Notes under the pieces: model-generated
What the model saw: only the letters and a program-made list of their open reading frames with translations
Databases searched by the model: none
Told to the model about the DNA's origin: nothing
NCBI GenBank assembly: GCA_934096735.1
Contig: CAKOMS010000007.1
Coordinates: 1-47,493, forward strand
Length of the DNA stretch: 47,493 nucleotides
Direction: 5' to 3'
Origin: an uncultured Bacilli bacterium
GTDB taxonomy: Bacteria > Bacillota_I > Bacilli_A > RF39 > UBA660
Program-made: the position numbers and the translations under genes
In this document: piece by piece, positions 8,878-17,315 of the stretch
Position numbering within the stretch: the first letter of the stretch is position 1
Layout of the letters: every line of letters begins with the position of its first letter

Positions 8878-8909
8878 TAAGTAAGAGGAAAAACTTACTT
8901 ACTCGGAGG
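8878..8909 (+). promoter_or_regulatory. 5' UTR hairpin abutting the ribosome site of gene A
   Basis: A perfect 8-bp inverted repeat TAAGTAAG (8878-8885) and CTTACTTA (8894-8901), with loop AGGAAAAA, ends three bases before the Shine-Dalgarno GGAGG (8905-8909). The loop itself contains an AGGA decoy. Position and symmetry suggest a translational control or mRNA-stability element. Confidence 0.45.
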
Positions 8910-8917
8910 TTGATAAA

Positions 8918-10285
8918 ATGAAGAAAAATAGCTTCCGGGGGGGGGTTGTGAAACTCCTTCTTGGAATAGAAGTAATAACTTTATTTTTAGGGATTAAGAG
9001 TTTTTGTAACAAAAATAATATAAAAAATGATGTTGAATTATTGGATAATAAATCTAATAATCTTTTTGCGATTATGGTAGAAAATAGTAATGGTGATTTT
9101 GTTGAATCAAATTCATTTCCAAGTGGTAAGTATGAAATAAACTATGATTTATCAAATTGTATAGATAATAATGGAAATAAGATTCAAAATACATTAACTT
9201 ATAAAAATGGAATAGTTACATTAAAGACAAATAAGACTACATTTTGTTATTTATACTTTAATTATAATCCGTATGATTTAGAAATAAATATTACAAACGA
9301 AACAGTACCAAAGACATCTGGTTATAGTGTAGTATCAACATGTCCAAATAGTAATTGGAGTGATAAATATCAAGGAATAGAATTTAGTAATTTAATAAAT
9401 CCAGTGATTAAATGTAATTTGACATATAATAAAAAAACATTTGATGAAAGTAAAAAACTAAGTACTATAGCATCCACAATAGGAACATCTGGAAAAGGAA
9501 GTATAGTTAATGAGGGGGATGCTGGATTTAGATATGAAGGACAAGACCCAAACAATTATATATGGTTTAATAATGAATTATGGAGAATAATCGGAGTAAT
9601 ACCAACAAAAATAGATTCTTCAGGAACAACAGAAAATTTAGTAAAAATAATAAGAAATTCTTCAATTGGAGGACTTGCATATGATGTAGATTCATCTGAA
9701 TATACAGTAGCATGGGGAAGTAATACTTTGTATAGTTTGTTAAATGAATATTACTTTGGTAAAAAAGATGGGACAAATACAACAGGATGTTATGGGTTTC
9801 AAACAACTGCAAAAGCAAAATGTGATTATACAGAAATAGGAATAAATGGAGCAGATTATTATGGCAGTATGATAAAGAAAGTATATTGGAATACAGGAGC
9901 AAGTACAAAAGATGCAACATCAAGTACTGTATATGGAACAGAAAAGGCTACTCAAACAATATACAATTATGTAGGAATAATGACTGCAAGTGATTATGGA
10001 TATGCGACAAGTGCATCACATAGCACAAATCTTTCTTCATATAATAATGCAACCCATACCTTAAACAATTGGTTATATGGACAAGGATTTGAATGGACAA
10101 ATATTCAGTATTCTAGCAATGCTCGTAATGCGCTTTATGTGGATAATGACGGGTTTGTGAGCAATATTAATGCGTCTAATGGGTATGCGGTTCGTCCAGT
10201 CCTATATCTAGGGGCTGATATATATGTATCTTCTGGGGATGGGAGTAAGGCTGCTCCATATGTTATTTCAAAGAAACTAAAATAA
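8918..10285 (+). CDS. Phase-variable exported surface protein, gene A
   Basis: The 455-aa protein starts at ATG 8918 behind GGAGG. Codons 7-10 (CGG GGG GGG GTT) lie in a run of nine G at 8937-8945, followed by a membrane anchor LLLGIEVITLFLGIKSF nearly identical to that of the first gene. After the anchor come a shared N-terminal module (SFP ... C ... C pattern, ~45-105), a region private to this protein (~110-180), and a C-terminal domain (~185-455) that is ~88% identical to gene B apart from one hypervariable stretch at residues 397-425. A GDGSKAAPYVI tail ends it. The C-terminal pattern (x-ALYV-xxxG-x-V ... RPVLYL) resembles C-type-lectin-like ligand-binding folds. No sorting signal is seen. 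With 9 G the frame is ON; 8 or 10 would stop it. Confidence 0.8.
   Translation: MKKNSFRGGVVKLLLGIEVITLFLGIKSFCNKNNIKNDVELLDNKSNNLFAIMVENSNGDFVESNSFPSGKYEINYDLSNCIDNNGNKIQNTLTYKNGIVTLKTNKTTFCYLYFNYNPYDLEINITNETVPKTSGYSVVSTCPNSNWSDKYQGIEFSNLINPVIKCNLTYNKKTFDESKKLSTIASTIGTSGKGSIVNEGDAGFRYEGQDPNNYIWFNNELWRIIGVIPTKIDSSGTTENLVKIIRNSSIGGLAYDVDSSEYTVAWGSNTLYSLLNEYYFGKKDGTNTTGCYGFQTTAKAKCDYTEIGINGADYYGSMIKKVYWNTGASTKDATSSTVYGTEKATQTIYNYVGIMTASDYGYATSASHSTNLSSYNNATHTLNNWLYGQGFEWTNIQYSSNARNALYVDNDGFVSNINASNGYAVRPVLYLGADIYVSSGDGSKAAPYVISKKLK
8937..8945 (+). repeat. G9 homopolymer in the start of gene A (phase-variation tract)
   Basis: Nine consecutive G in a genome that is about three-quarters A+T, located in codons 7-10 of an exported-protein gene. 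Slipped-strand mispairing at such tracts is a known ON/OFF switch of surface genes. The GTG at 8948, just after the tract, could in principle act as a fallback start. Confidence 0.85.
9467..10265 (+). repeat. Duplicated C-terminal domain, copy in gene A
   Basis: This ~800-nt stretch (from TAGCATCCACAATAGG) is repeated at 10625-11420 in gene B with about 90% nucleotide identity. Long blocks are identical, for example around the AGGGGGATGCTGGATTTAG segment. Tandem placement makes gene conversion or deletion between the copies likely. Confidence 0.8.
10106..10192 (+). repeat. Hypervariable segment in gene A (DGR-like variable region)
   Basis: 87 nt, 29 codons. Against the matching stretch of gene B (11261-11347), 16 codons and 21 nt differ with no indel; every changed codon changes the amino acid, and 19 changes are in codon positions 1 or 2. 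It is followed by a 24-nt block (CGTCCAGTCC... to GGGGCT) identical in both copies. It uses GCG, CGT, GTG and GGG codons that are rare in this window. Confidence 0.65.
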
Positions 10286-10306
10286 TAGTTTAGAAAGGTG
10301 TGCAAT

Positions 10307-11431
10307 ATGAAAAAATATGGTGTTGTAATTGTGTCTTTATTAATAATTTTATTACTTTCTTATTTTGTTTTACAAAATAAAGATAGTAATAAAACATTTA
10401 TGCAAGATGGAATACTTTTTGCTATGACAAAAGATGGAGAAGAAGTAACTTCTTTTCCGAATGATGGTAAATATAAAGTTAAAATTGATTGTAAAAATGG
10501 TAAAGGGAATTATTTATATTTTGAAGATGAAAACAAGTGGAAATTTACTGTAGAGGATATTACGGGAAAAGTAAGTTGTAATGTTGATTTCACAACTGTA
10601 AGTAGTAGTGATTTATTGAGTGTAGTAGCATCCACAGTTGGAACATCTGGAAAAGGAAGTATAGTTAATGAGGGGGATGCTGGATTTAGATATGAAGGAC
10701 AAGACCCAAATAACTATATATGGTTTAATAATGAATTATGGAGAATAATTGGAGTAATACCAACAAAAGTAGATTCAAGTGGAACAACAGAAAATTTAGT
10801 AAAGATAATAAGAGATGAATCAATTGGAGGACTTGCATATGATGCAAGGCAATCTGGTATAGGAACATGGGGAAGGAATACTTTGTATAGTTTGTTAAAT
10901 GAATATTACTTTGGTAAAAAAGATGGGACAAATACAACAGGATGTTATGGGTATAAAACAACTGCAAAAGCAAAATGTGATTATACAGAAATAGGAATAA
11001 ATGGAGCAGATTATTATGGAGAGATGGTAAAAAAAGTATATTGGAATACAGGAGCAAGTACAAGAGATGCAACAACAAGTACTGTATATAGAACAGAAAA
11101 GGCTACTCAAACAATATACAATTATGTAGGACTCATGAGTGCAAGTGATTATGGATATGCGACAAGTGCATCACATAGCACAAATCTTTCTTCTTATGGC
11201 AATGCAACACATACATTAAACAATTGGTTATATGGACAAGGATATGAATGGACAAATATTCGGTATTCTAGCAATACTTATAGTGCGCTTTATGTGAATA
11301 ATAGTGGGAGTGTGGGCTATACTAATACGTATTATGGGCATTCTGCTCGTCCAGTCCTATATCTAGGGGCTGGTGTATATGTATCCTCTGGGGATGGGAG
11401 TAAGGTTGCTCCTTATATATTAGTAAAATAA
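10307..11431 (+). CDS. Exported surface protein, gene B, with hypervariable C-terminus
   Basis: The gene follows gene A after 21 nt with an AAAGGTG ribosome site six bases before ATG 10307; the in-frame GTG at 10298 overlaps that site and is less likely. The product is 374 aa, with an N-terminal membrane anchor (VVIVSLLIILLLSYFVL), a shorter version of the shared N-terminal module (LFAMTKDG ... SFP ... C ... C) and the same ~265-residue C-terminal domain as gene A. There is no G tract at this start, so gene B has no phase switch of its own, but it is downstream in the same operon. The variable stretch is at residues 319-347. The partner or ligand is unknown. Confidence 0.8.
   Translation: MKKYGVVIVSLLIILLLSYFVLQNKDSNKTFMQDGILFAMTKDGEEVTSFPNDGKYKVKIDCKNGKGNYLYFEDENKWKFTVEDITGKVSCNVDFTTVSSSDLLSVVASTVGTSGKGSIVNEGDAGFRYEGQDPNNYIWFNNELWRIIGVIPTKVDSSGTTENLVKIIRDESIGGLAYDARQSGIGTWGRNTLYSLLNEYYFGKKDGTNTTGCYGYKTTAKAKCDYTEIGINGADYYGEMVKKVYWNTGASTRDATTSTVYRTEKATQTIYNYVGLMSASDYGYATSASHSTNLSSYGNATHTLNNWLYGQGYEWTNIRYSSNTYSALYVNNSGSVGYTNTYYGHSARPVLYLGAGVYVSSGDGSKVAPYILVK
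10625..11420 (+). repeat. Duplicated C-terminal domain, copy in gene B
   Basis: Partner of the repeat at 9467-10265. Differences are scattered and few until 11261, dense to 11347, and few again afterwards. Confidence 0.8.
11261..11347 (+). repeat. Hypervariable segment in gene B (DGR-like variable region)
   Basis: Same length and frame as 10106-10192. Codons here include CGG, ACT, TAT, AGT, AAT and CAT at sites where gene A has CAG, GCT, CGT, AAT, GAT and TAT. At 13 of the 21 differing nucleotides, one of the copies has A, as expected if both derive from an adenine-rich template. Confidence 0.65.
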
Positions 11432-11440
11432 ATTTTTTAA

Positions 11441-11513
11441 TCGTCAACGAAGACGTTAAAATAGATTAGTTCTCCCGAGCTAAACTGAAGGCATAAAAAT
11501 GTCTTCTTTTTTT
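11441..11513 (+). ncRNA. Two-hairpin RNA element with intrinsic terminator (copy 2)
   Basis: Hairpin 1 is CGTC-AACGAA-GACG (11442-11455), hairpin 2 is TTAGTT-CTCCCG-AGCTAA (11466-11483), and the terminator stem is GAAGGCAT/ATGTCTTC (11487-11506) with a T run. Loop sequences match those of copy 1 while stem bases co-vary (T-A to C-G in hairpin 1), which supports structure rather than chance. Confidence 0.55.
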
Positions 11514-11599
11514 ACAAAACTTTTCATAAAAATACTTCATAAATTTGTAACTTAATTATAATTATGTTATCATTTATATGGAAAAAGTTAGGAGTAAAT

Positions 11600-12232
11600 A
11601 TGAAGTTTAAAATAAATGATTATATTATTGAATATGAAGTTATTAGAAAAGATAATAAAAATCTTTATTTTCGTATTGATGAAAATTGTAAACTTATAAT
11701 TACCGCTCCTAGATTTATAAGCGATGAAGATATAAAAAATCTAATCACTAAAAATTCCACAGCAATACTTAAGATGTATGAAAATGCTATTCTAAGAAAA
11801 GAAAGAAATAAAGATTTTTGGTATTTAGGTAAACCTTATAAAGTAATATTTGATAATCGTGTTACTAAAATAGATTTTTATGAAGATACAATTACTTGTG
11901 AAAATGAAGATGCTTTAAATAAATTTTATAGTGAGGAATGTGAAAGAGTATTTAAAGAAGAAATTGATATTTGTAAAAAGTGTTTTAGTACATTACCAGA
12001 ATTTTATTTGAAAATAAGAAAAATGAAAACAAGATGGGGTGTATGTAATACTAGAGATAAAATTATTACTTTAAATAGTGAATTATTAAAAAAAGACATA
12101 TCTTTAATTGATTATGTAATAATTCATGAATTATCTCATTTTTTTGAACCTAATCATAGCAAAAATTTTTGGGCTTTAGTAGCAACTGCTATACCAGATT
12201 ACAAAGAAAGAAGAAAAAAATTAAGATATTAG
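11600..12232 (+). CDS. YgjP-type M48-family metallopeptidase
   Basis: The 210-aa protein belongs to the YgjP/DUF45 group of predicted zinc metallopeptidases. It shows the family's two conserved parts: KMKTRWGVCNTRDKIITLN, then VIIHELSHFFEPNHSKNFW, giving the zinc-binding HExxH (HELSH) with a third histidine ten residues on (NHSKNFW). There is no signal peptide, so it is probably cytoplasmic; the physiological substrate is not known for the family. The start is ATG 11600, preceded by TAGGAGTAA; the longer frame from 11564 lacks a ribosome site. It begins a long co-directional block of envelope-related genes. Confidence 0.85.
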   Translation: MKFKINDYIIEYEVIRKDNKNLYFRIDENCKLIITAPRFISDEDIKNLITKNSTAILKMYENAILRKERNKDFWYLGKPYKVIFDNRVTKIDFYEDTITCENEDALNKFYSEECERVFKEEIDICKKCFSTLPEFYLKIRKMKTRWGVCNTRDKIITLNSELLKKDISLIDYVIIHELSHFFEPNHSKNFWALVATAIPDYKERRKKLRY

Positions 12233-12245
12233 GAAGGATTTTAAT

Positions 12246-12668
12246 ATGATTGAATTTATAAAAAAAATATACAAGAAATATGAAACATTTTTAAAATATA
12301 TTTTTGTTGCAGGTATTTCTTTTGTTATTGATATATTGTTTTTTAATATTTTTAATAATTTAATAAGTTTATCTATTATTATATCTACTATTTGCGCAAG
12401 AGTTATATCTTCCTTTATAAATTATTTATTAAATAGAGATAAAGTATTTAAAAGTGATGAAAATAAACTAAAAACAGTTATTAAATATTACATTTTAGTT
12501 ATTATTCAAATGAGTGTATCTGCCATATTTGTAGATAATTTATATAAATTAGTTAAAATAAATCCAACAATAATTAAAATACCTGTTGAATTTACATTAT
12601 TTATTTGTAATTATATTATACAAAAAGTATTGATATTTAAGAAAGGAAATCATGAAAAAAACAAATAA
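12246..12668 (+). CDS. GtrA-family membrane protein
   Basis: The 140-aa protein has four predicted membrane helices and the GtrA pattern (FLKYIFVAGISFVIDILFF ... ARVISSFINYLLNRDKVF). GtrA-like proteins are thought to help move polyprenyl-phosphate-linked sugars across the membrane. The gene follows the peptidase gene by 13 nt (AGGAAGGA ribosome site) and overlaps the next gene by 17 nt. A second GtrA domain occurs at the C-terminus of the glycosyltransferase at 21975, which suggests two lipid-linked sugar pathways or a common one. Confidence 0.85.
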   Translation: MIEFIKKIYKKYETFLKYIFVAGISFVIDILFFNIFNNLISLSIIISTICARVISSFINYLLNRDKVFKSDENKLKTVIKYYILVIIQMSVSAIFVDNLYKLVKINPTIIKIPVEFTLFICNYIIQKVLIFKKGNHEKNK

Positions 12669-14424
12669 TATTTTATATGCAGTATTTAGTTTATTAACTA
12701 CTTTCAGTTTTTATAAATATACAAATTATTTTATTAATTATTATTCTTTAAATATATATTTAATGTTTTTAATAATACCTTTATATTTATTATTATTTTT
12801 CTTATTTTATAAAAAATTATATAAAGATATTTCGTTAGAAAAAAAATACAATATATTTGTATTAATATTATCTTTCCTAGAAACTCTTGGATATAGTTAT
12901 TTAGTTAAATCTAACTCAAGTTTACTTTATCATGGACTGAATAATATAATTAATTCAATTTTTATATTTGGGGGATTTTATTATTTTTTGAAAACAAGTA
13001 TATATGTTGTAGTTAAAATATTAGAAAAAGAATATACAAAAGAATATAAAATAGTAAATAAATATAAAGAACATCCGTTTATTTATTCATTTATATTTTT
13101 AAGTATATGCTACTCTATATACTTAATATTTTATTATCCTGGGATTATTAATTATGATAATGCTAATCAAATAAAAGAAGTAATGGGGATACATACTAGA
13201 TATTTAGATGCAATAAATCCCATTGGAAAAAGTACTTTAACTAACTTTAATCCTATAGTTCATACATTACTACTAGGTAATTTATTTAAATTTGGTTATA
13301 ATATTGGTAATGTGAATTTTGGTATGTTTTTATTTACTTTACTTCAACTTATAACTCTAATTACAATTTATAGTTACATATTAAGCTATAGTGTAAAAAA
13401 ATTAGGTAAACCATTTTATTCATTTATATCTTTACTTTTTATAGGTCTTATTCCTTTATTCGGGTTTTATAGTATTACATTAGTAAAAGATACCTTATAT
13501 AGTGCCTTCTTAGTTTTATTTTGTTTAATTATTTATGACACCTATAAAAAGGAAAATATTAATTATAAAGATATATTTAAATTATTAATAGTGGGTATTT
13601 TAGTATGTTTATTTAGAAATAATGGCTTTATAGTAGTATTCATTTCTTTATTATTTTTACTTTTAAAAAATAATAAATTAAAGATACTTTTATTAATATT
13701 TAGTTTGAGTATTATCTACTTATCTTTTAGTAAGGTGCTTCTTCCTAAACTTGAAGTATCTGGTACTAGTATAAGAGAAGCTTTATCAATCCCATTTCAA
13801 CAAACAGCAAGATATGTTAAATATTATGAAAAAGACGTAAGCGTAGAAGAAAAAAATATCATAAATAAAGTTCTTCCATATGATAAATTAAGTGAATTAT
13901 ATAAAAAAGATTTAGCAGATCCTGTAAAAAATAAATACAACAAAGATGCTACTAAAGAAGATTTATTTAATTATTTTAAAGTTTGGTTTACAAGTTTCTT
14001 TAAGCATCCACTTGTATATTTTGATGCTTGGATTAACACAATAACTGGTTATTTTAATCCATTTATTAACGATTTTAGAGTATATCACATATTAAATAGA
14101 AAACTACCAGAAGCAGGATTTAATTACCATTATAATAACTTAAATATTGGAAGAGAAGTTCTCTATGGAATTAATGTTTTTGTGGATTGTACTCCAATTG
14201 GTTTAATTTTAAATATTGCAGTAGTTGGTTGGTTAAGTATTTTAACATTTATTATGAGTATTAAAAATAAAAAATACATATATCTAATTCCTAATATTAT
14301 TTCATATGCATTTTGTTTTATAAGTCCTGCAAATGCTTATTATAGATATATTTATCCATCATTAATAATATTAGTATTATTATTTCCAATTATTAAAAAA
14401 GAGATTGAAAAAACTAACAAGTAA
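12652..14424 (+). CDS. Polytopic membrane protein, DUF6020-like
   Basis: The 590-aa protein has about 12-14 hydrophobic helices. The pattern after residue ~160, with PGIINYDNANQIKE, a loop containing NFNPIVHTLLLG, then SITLVKDTLYSAF, matches what I recall of the DUF6020 membrane family, which resembles lipid-linked-sugar glycosyltransferases of the GT-C type. The extracytoplasmic loop with YDNANQ and a later soluble loop (~370-480) would carry the active site if it is one. The 17-nt overlap with the GtrA gene supports a joint role in surface glycosylation. The reaction is inferred only. Confidence 0.6.
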   Translation: MKKTNNILYAVFSLLTTFSFYKYTNYFINYYSLNIYLMFLIIPLYLLLFFLFYKKLYKDISLEKKYNIFVLILSFLETLGYSYLVKSNSSLLYHGLNNIINSIFIFGGFYYFLKTSIYVVVKILEKEYTKEYKIVNKYKEHPFIYSFIFLSICYSIYLIFYYPGIINYDNANQIKEVMGIHTRYLDAINPIGKSTLTNFNPIVHTLLLGNLFKFGYNIGNVNFGMFLFTLLQLITLITIYSYILSYSVKKLGKPFYSFISLLFIGLIPLFGFYSITLVKDTLYSAFLVLFCLIIYDTYKKENINYKDIFKLLIVGILVCLFRNNGFIVVFISLLFLLLKNNKLKILLLIFSLSIIYLSFSKVLLPKLEVSGTSIREALSIPFQQTARYVKYYEKDVSVEEKNIINKVLPYDKLSELYKKDLADPVKNKYNKDATKEDLFNYFKVWFTSFFKHPLVYFDAWINTITGYFNPFINDFRVYHILNRKLPEAGFNYHYNNLNIGREVLYGINVFVDCTPIGLILNIAVVGWLSILTFIMSIKNKKYIYLIPNIISYAFCFISPANAYYRYIYPSLIILVLLFPIIKKEIEKTNK

Positions 14425-14479
14425 TTATAATAAAAATAAATTTATAGTATAATGATAATAAATAATAGAAAGGCATAAT

Positions 14480-16198
14480 ATGAATAAAAATAAAGAAGAA
14501 AAATATTTATGGGAACATTTTTATAAAAAAGAAGATTTAAATATTAAAATACCAAATAAATCTTTATATGACTATATGATTGAGAATACTAAAGAGTATA
14601 AAGATCTAGATGCTATTAACTATTTTGGAAAAAAGATTACTTTTAAAGATTTTTGGAATTATATAGATTTATGCGCTAAAGCCTTAAAGTCTTTTGGAGT
14701 AAGAGAAAAAGATGTTGTAACAATTTGTATGCCAAATACTCCAGAAGCAGTTATATCATTTTTTGCAATAAATAAAATAGGAGCAATATCTAATATGATT
14801 CACCCATTAAGTGGAGAAGAAGAGATAAAAGAATATTTAAATACAACTAATAGTACGTTTTTAATTTTGTTTAACTCAGTTTATCCAAAAGTAAGAAATA
14901 TTATAAAAGATACTAAAGTATATAAAGTAGTTATTGCATCTGCCAGTGACGGAATGCCATTATTTTTAAATAGGCTTTATAATATAACTAAAGAAAGAAA
15001 AGAAGAAAAACCAAAAAATAATAGTTTATATATATTTTGGAAAGATTTTATAAAAAATGGGTATTCATACGATGGAAATACATCATTTCCTACAAATAAA
15101 GAAGATGATGCAGTAATTCTTCACAGTGGAGGTACTACTGGAATACCTAAAAGTATTGTTCTTCCCAATAGATGTTTTACTGGAGTACTTGAACAATCTA
15201 AAATATGTTTTTATAAAGTAAAACCCAAAGATACATTACTATCAGTTTTACCTATGTTTCATTGTTTTGGTTTAGTAGTTTGCATCTATGTACCAATTTG
15301 TTTGGGACTTACTGCAATATTAATTCCTTCATTTGATGCTAAAAGATTTGATAAACTACTTACAAAATATGAACCAAACGTTATCTCAGGTGTACCAACA
15401 CTTTATGAAGCTCTTTTAACTAATGAACATATGGATGGAGTAGATTTAAGTAAAGTAAAATACTTAATGAGTGGTGGAGACACGTTACCAATTCAAAAAA
15501 ATAAAGAAGTAAATGAATTTTTAAAAAAGCATGGTTGTAAAGAAACAGTAACCCAAGGATATGGAATGACTGAAACAACTGGACCAGTTACTTTTGGATC
15601 AATGGGAAGTGATAAACTTGGTAGTGTTGGAGCACCACTTCCAGGTAATATTGTAAAAATTTGCGACCCAGAAACTTTTAAAGAGTTAAAGCCAAATGAA
15701 AAAGGTGAAATATGTATAAGCAGTTTTGTTACTATGAAAGGTTATTTAAATAACGAGAGTGCTACAAAAGAAGTGTTTAAGTTACATGATGATGGAAAGT
15801 ATTATATACATACCGGAGATATTGGTTATTTAGATGAAGATGGAGTACTTTTCTATGTTAGTAGAATAAAAAGAATAATAGTATCTAGTGGCTACAATGT
15901 TTATCCACAATATATAGAAAATACATTAAGAGAATTAGATTTTATAAAAGATGCTTGTGTAGTAGGAATACCACATCCTTATAAAGTTGAAATACCTATA
16001 GCATTTATAAAATTAAAAGATGATATAAAATTAAGTTATACTATAAGAAAAAAAATAATGGATCATGTAAAGAAAAATTTATCTCATTTTATGATTCCAA
16101 AAGATTATATTTTTAAAAGTGAATTTCCAAAAACAAAACTAGGAAAAACAGACTATAACGAATTACAAAAAGAAGCAATTAATAATAAAAATAAATAA
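14480..16198 (+). CDS. AMP-forming acyl-CoA synthetase/ligase (FadD-like)
   Basis: The 572-aa protein is an ANL-superfamily adenylating enzyme. The P-loop-like HSGGTTGIPKS is at residues 215-225, GYGMTETTGPVT follows later, then HTGDIGYLDEDGVLFYVSR (adenylate and ribose contacts) and the C-terminal lysine in FPKTKLGKTDY. It activates a carboxylate, most likely a fatty acid, to an acyl-adenylate and then a thioester. The downstream glycolipid synthase and PlsC suggest acyl chains for membrane lipid as the purpose, but the substrate cannot be read from the sequence. AGAAAGGC ribosome site; a TATAAT box about 30 nt upstream suggests its own promoter. Confidence 0.88.
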   Translation: MNKNKEEKYLWEHFYKKEDLNIKIPNKSLYDYMIENTKEYKDLDAINYFGKKITFKDFWNYIDLCAKALKSFGVREKDVVTICMPNTPEAVISFFAINKIGAISNMIHPLSGEEEIKEYLNTTNSTFLILFNSVYPKVRNIIKDTKVYKVVIASASDGMPLFLNRLYNITKERKEEKPKNNSLYIFWKDFIKNGYSYDGNTSFPTNKEDDAVILHSGGTTGIPKSIVLPNRCFTGVLEQSKICFYKVKPKDTLLSVLPMFHCFGLVVCIYVPICLGLTAILIPSFDAKRFDKLLTKYEPNVISGVPTLYEALLTNEHMDGVDLSKVKYLMSGGDTLPIQKNKEVNEFLKKHGCKETVTQGYGMTETTGPVTFGSMGSDKLGSVGAPLPGNIVKICDPETFKELKPNEKGEICISSFVTMKGYLNNESATKEVFKLHDDGKYYIHTGDIGYLDEDGVLFYVSRIKRIIVSSGYNVYPQYIENTLRELDFIKDACVVGIPHPYKVEIPIAFIKLKDDIKLSYTIRKKIMDHVKKNLSHFMIPKDYIFKSEFPKTKLGKTDYNELQKEAINNKNK

Positions 16199-16213
16199 TA
16201 AGTAGGTGAAAAA

Positions 16214-17296
16214 ATGAAAATATTAATCTTGTCTTGTTCTACAGGTGGAGGACATAATACTTGTGCTAATTATATTTTAGAAGAATTAGAATCTAACAAT
16301 ATAGAATGTATATTTAAAGATTATTATGATATTGTAAATAAAAAAAATAAAGCATTTGCTGAAGAATTATATTTAAAATCATTAGGAGCTAATGGTAATA
16401 TATTTAAAACTATTTATAAACTCGGAGAAATATATAGTAGTACTCATATAAAAAGTCCAGTATATTTAGTAAATAAAGGGTATTCAAAAAAATTATTTGA
16501 ATATATAAAAAGTAATAATATTACTTTAGTAATATGCACTCATGTATTTCCAGCAGAATGTCTTACTGCCATAAATAAAAAAGAAAAAGTACCTTTTATT
16601 ATGGTAGCAACCGATTATGAATGTTGTCCTTTTATGGAAGAAACGCAACCTAATTATTATGTAGGACAAAAAGGATTACTAGAAAGATTTACTAGAAAAA
16701 AGATTAATAAAGATAAAATTATTTTAACAGGCATACCAATATCTAAAAGATTTATAAATGAAAAGAAAAATATATTAAATGTATTAAATATTAAAACTAA
16801 AAATACTGTTTTGATTACTCTTGGTAGTATGGGATTCGGTAGTATTAAAGATGTTATTGAAGGACTCACCAATATAGAAGATACTAGCATTATAGTAGTG
16901 TGTGGAAATAATAAAAATCTAAAAAAAGAATTATCAAAAATAAAAAAAGATAATTTAATAGTACTAGGATTTGTATCTAATATGAACGATTTAATTTATA
17001 GTAGTACGATAGTATTATCAAAACCAGGTGGATTATCTACTACTGAAGTAGGTGCAATAAATAAACCACTTATACATATATTTCCAATACCAGGGATTGA
17101 AACATATAATGCGAACTTTTTCGAGAAAAATAAAATGAGTTTAATAGCAAAAAATAAAAGTGATATAATTAGTCTTACAAAGATGTTATTAGAAAATAAA
17201 GATTTGCAAGAAGAAATGATATTAAATCAAAAAAAAATAATTAATAAAGATTCTGCTAAAGATTTAGTAGATTTTATAATAAATAATTTTAAATAG
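16214..17296 (+). CDS. Diacylglycerol glycosyltransferase, MGDG synthase/UgtP type (GT28)
   Basis: The 360-aa protein has the N-terminal MGDG-synthase domain motif SCSTGGGHNTCANYI and an acidic KDYYDIVN, and a C-terminal nucleotide-sugar-binding GT28 lobe (ITLGSMGFGS ... VVCGNNKNL ... VLSKPGGLSTTEV). Such enzymes transfer glucose or galactose from UDP-sugar to diacylglycerol at the inner membrane face, giving glycolipids that also serve as lipoteichoic acid anchors. The gene sits 15 nt after the acyl-CoA ligase gene and just before plsC. Donor specificity is not determinable here. Confidence 0.88.
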   Translation: MKILILSCSTGGGHNTCANYILEELESNNIECIFKDYYDIVNKKNKAFAEELYLKSLGANGNIFKTIYKLGEIYSSTHIKSPVYLVNKGYSKKLFEYIKSNNITLVICTHVFPAECLTAINKKEKVPFIMVATDYECCPFMEETQPNYYVGQKGLLERFTRKKINKDKIILTGIPISKRFINEKKNILNVLNIKTKNTVLITLGSMGFGSIKDVIEGLTNIEDTSIIVVCGNNKNLKKELSKIKKDNLIVLGFVSNMNDLIYSSTIVLSKPGGLSTTEVGAINKPLIHIFPIPGIETYNANFFEKNKMSLIAKNKSDIISLTKMLLENKDLQEEMILNQKKIINKDSAKDLVDFIINNFK

Positions 17297-17315
17297 AGAA
17301 GAAAGAAGGTAGTAA

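Noticed and set aside
9567..11110. Paired antisense ORFs at 9567-9923 and 10725-11078 (and 10895-11110) with similar leucine-rich products
   Set aside because: They are shadows of the duplicated C-terminal domain of genes A and B; no ribosome sites, and the similarity is explained by the duplication.
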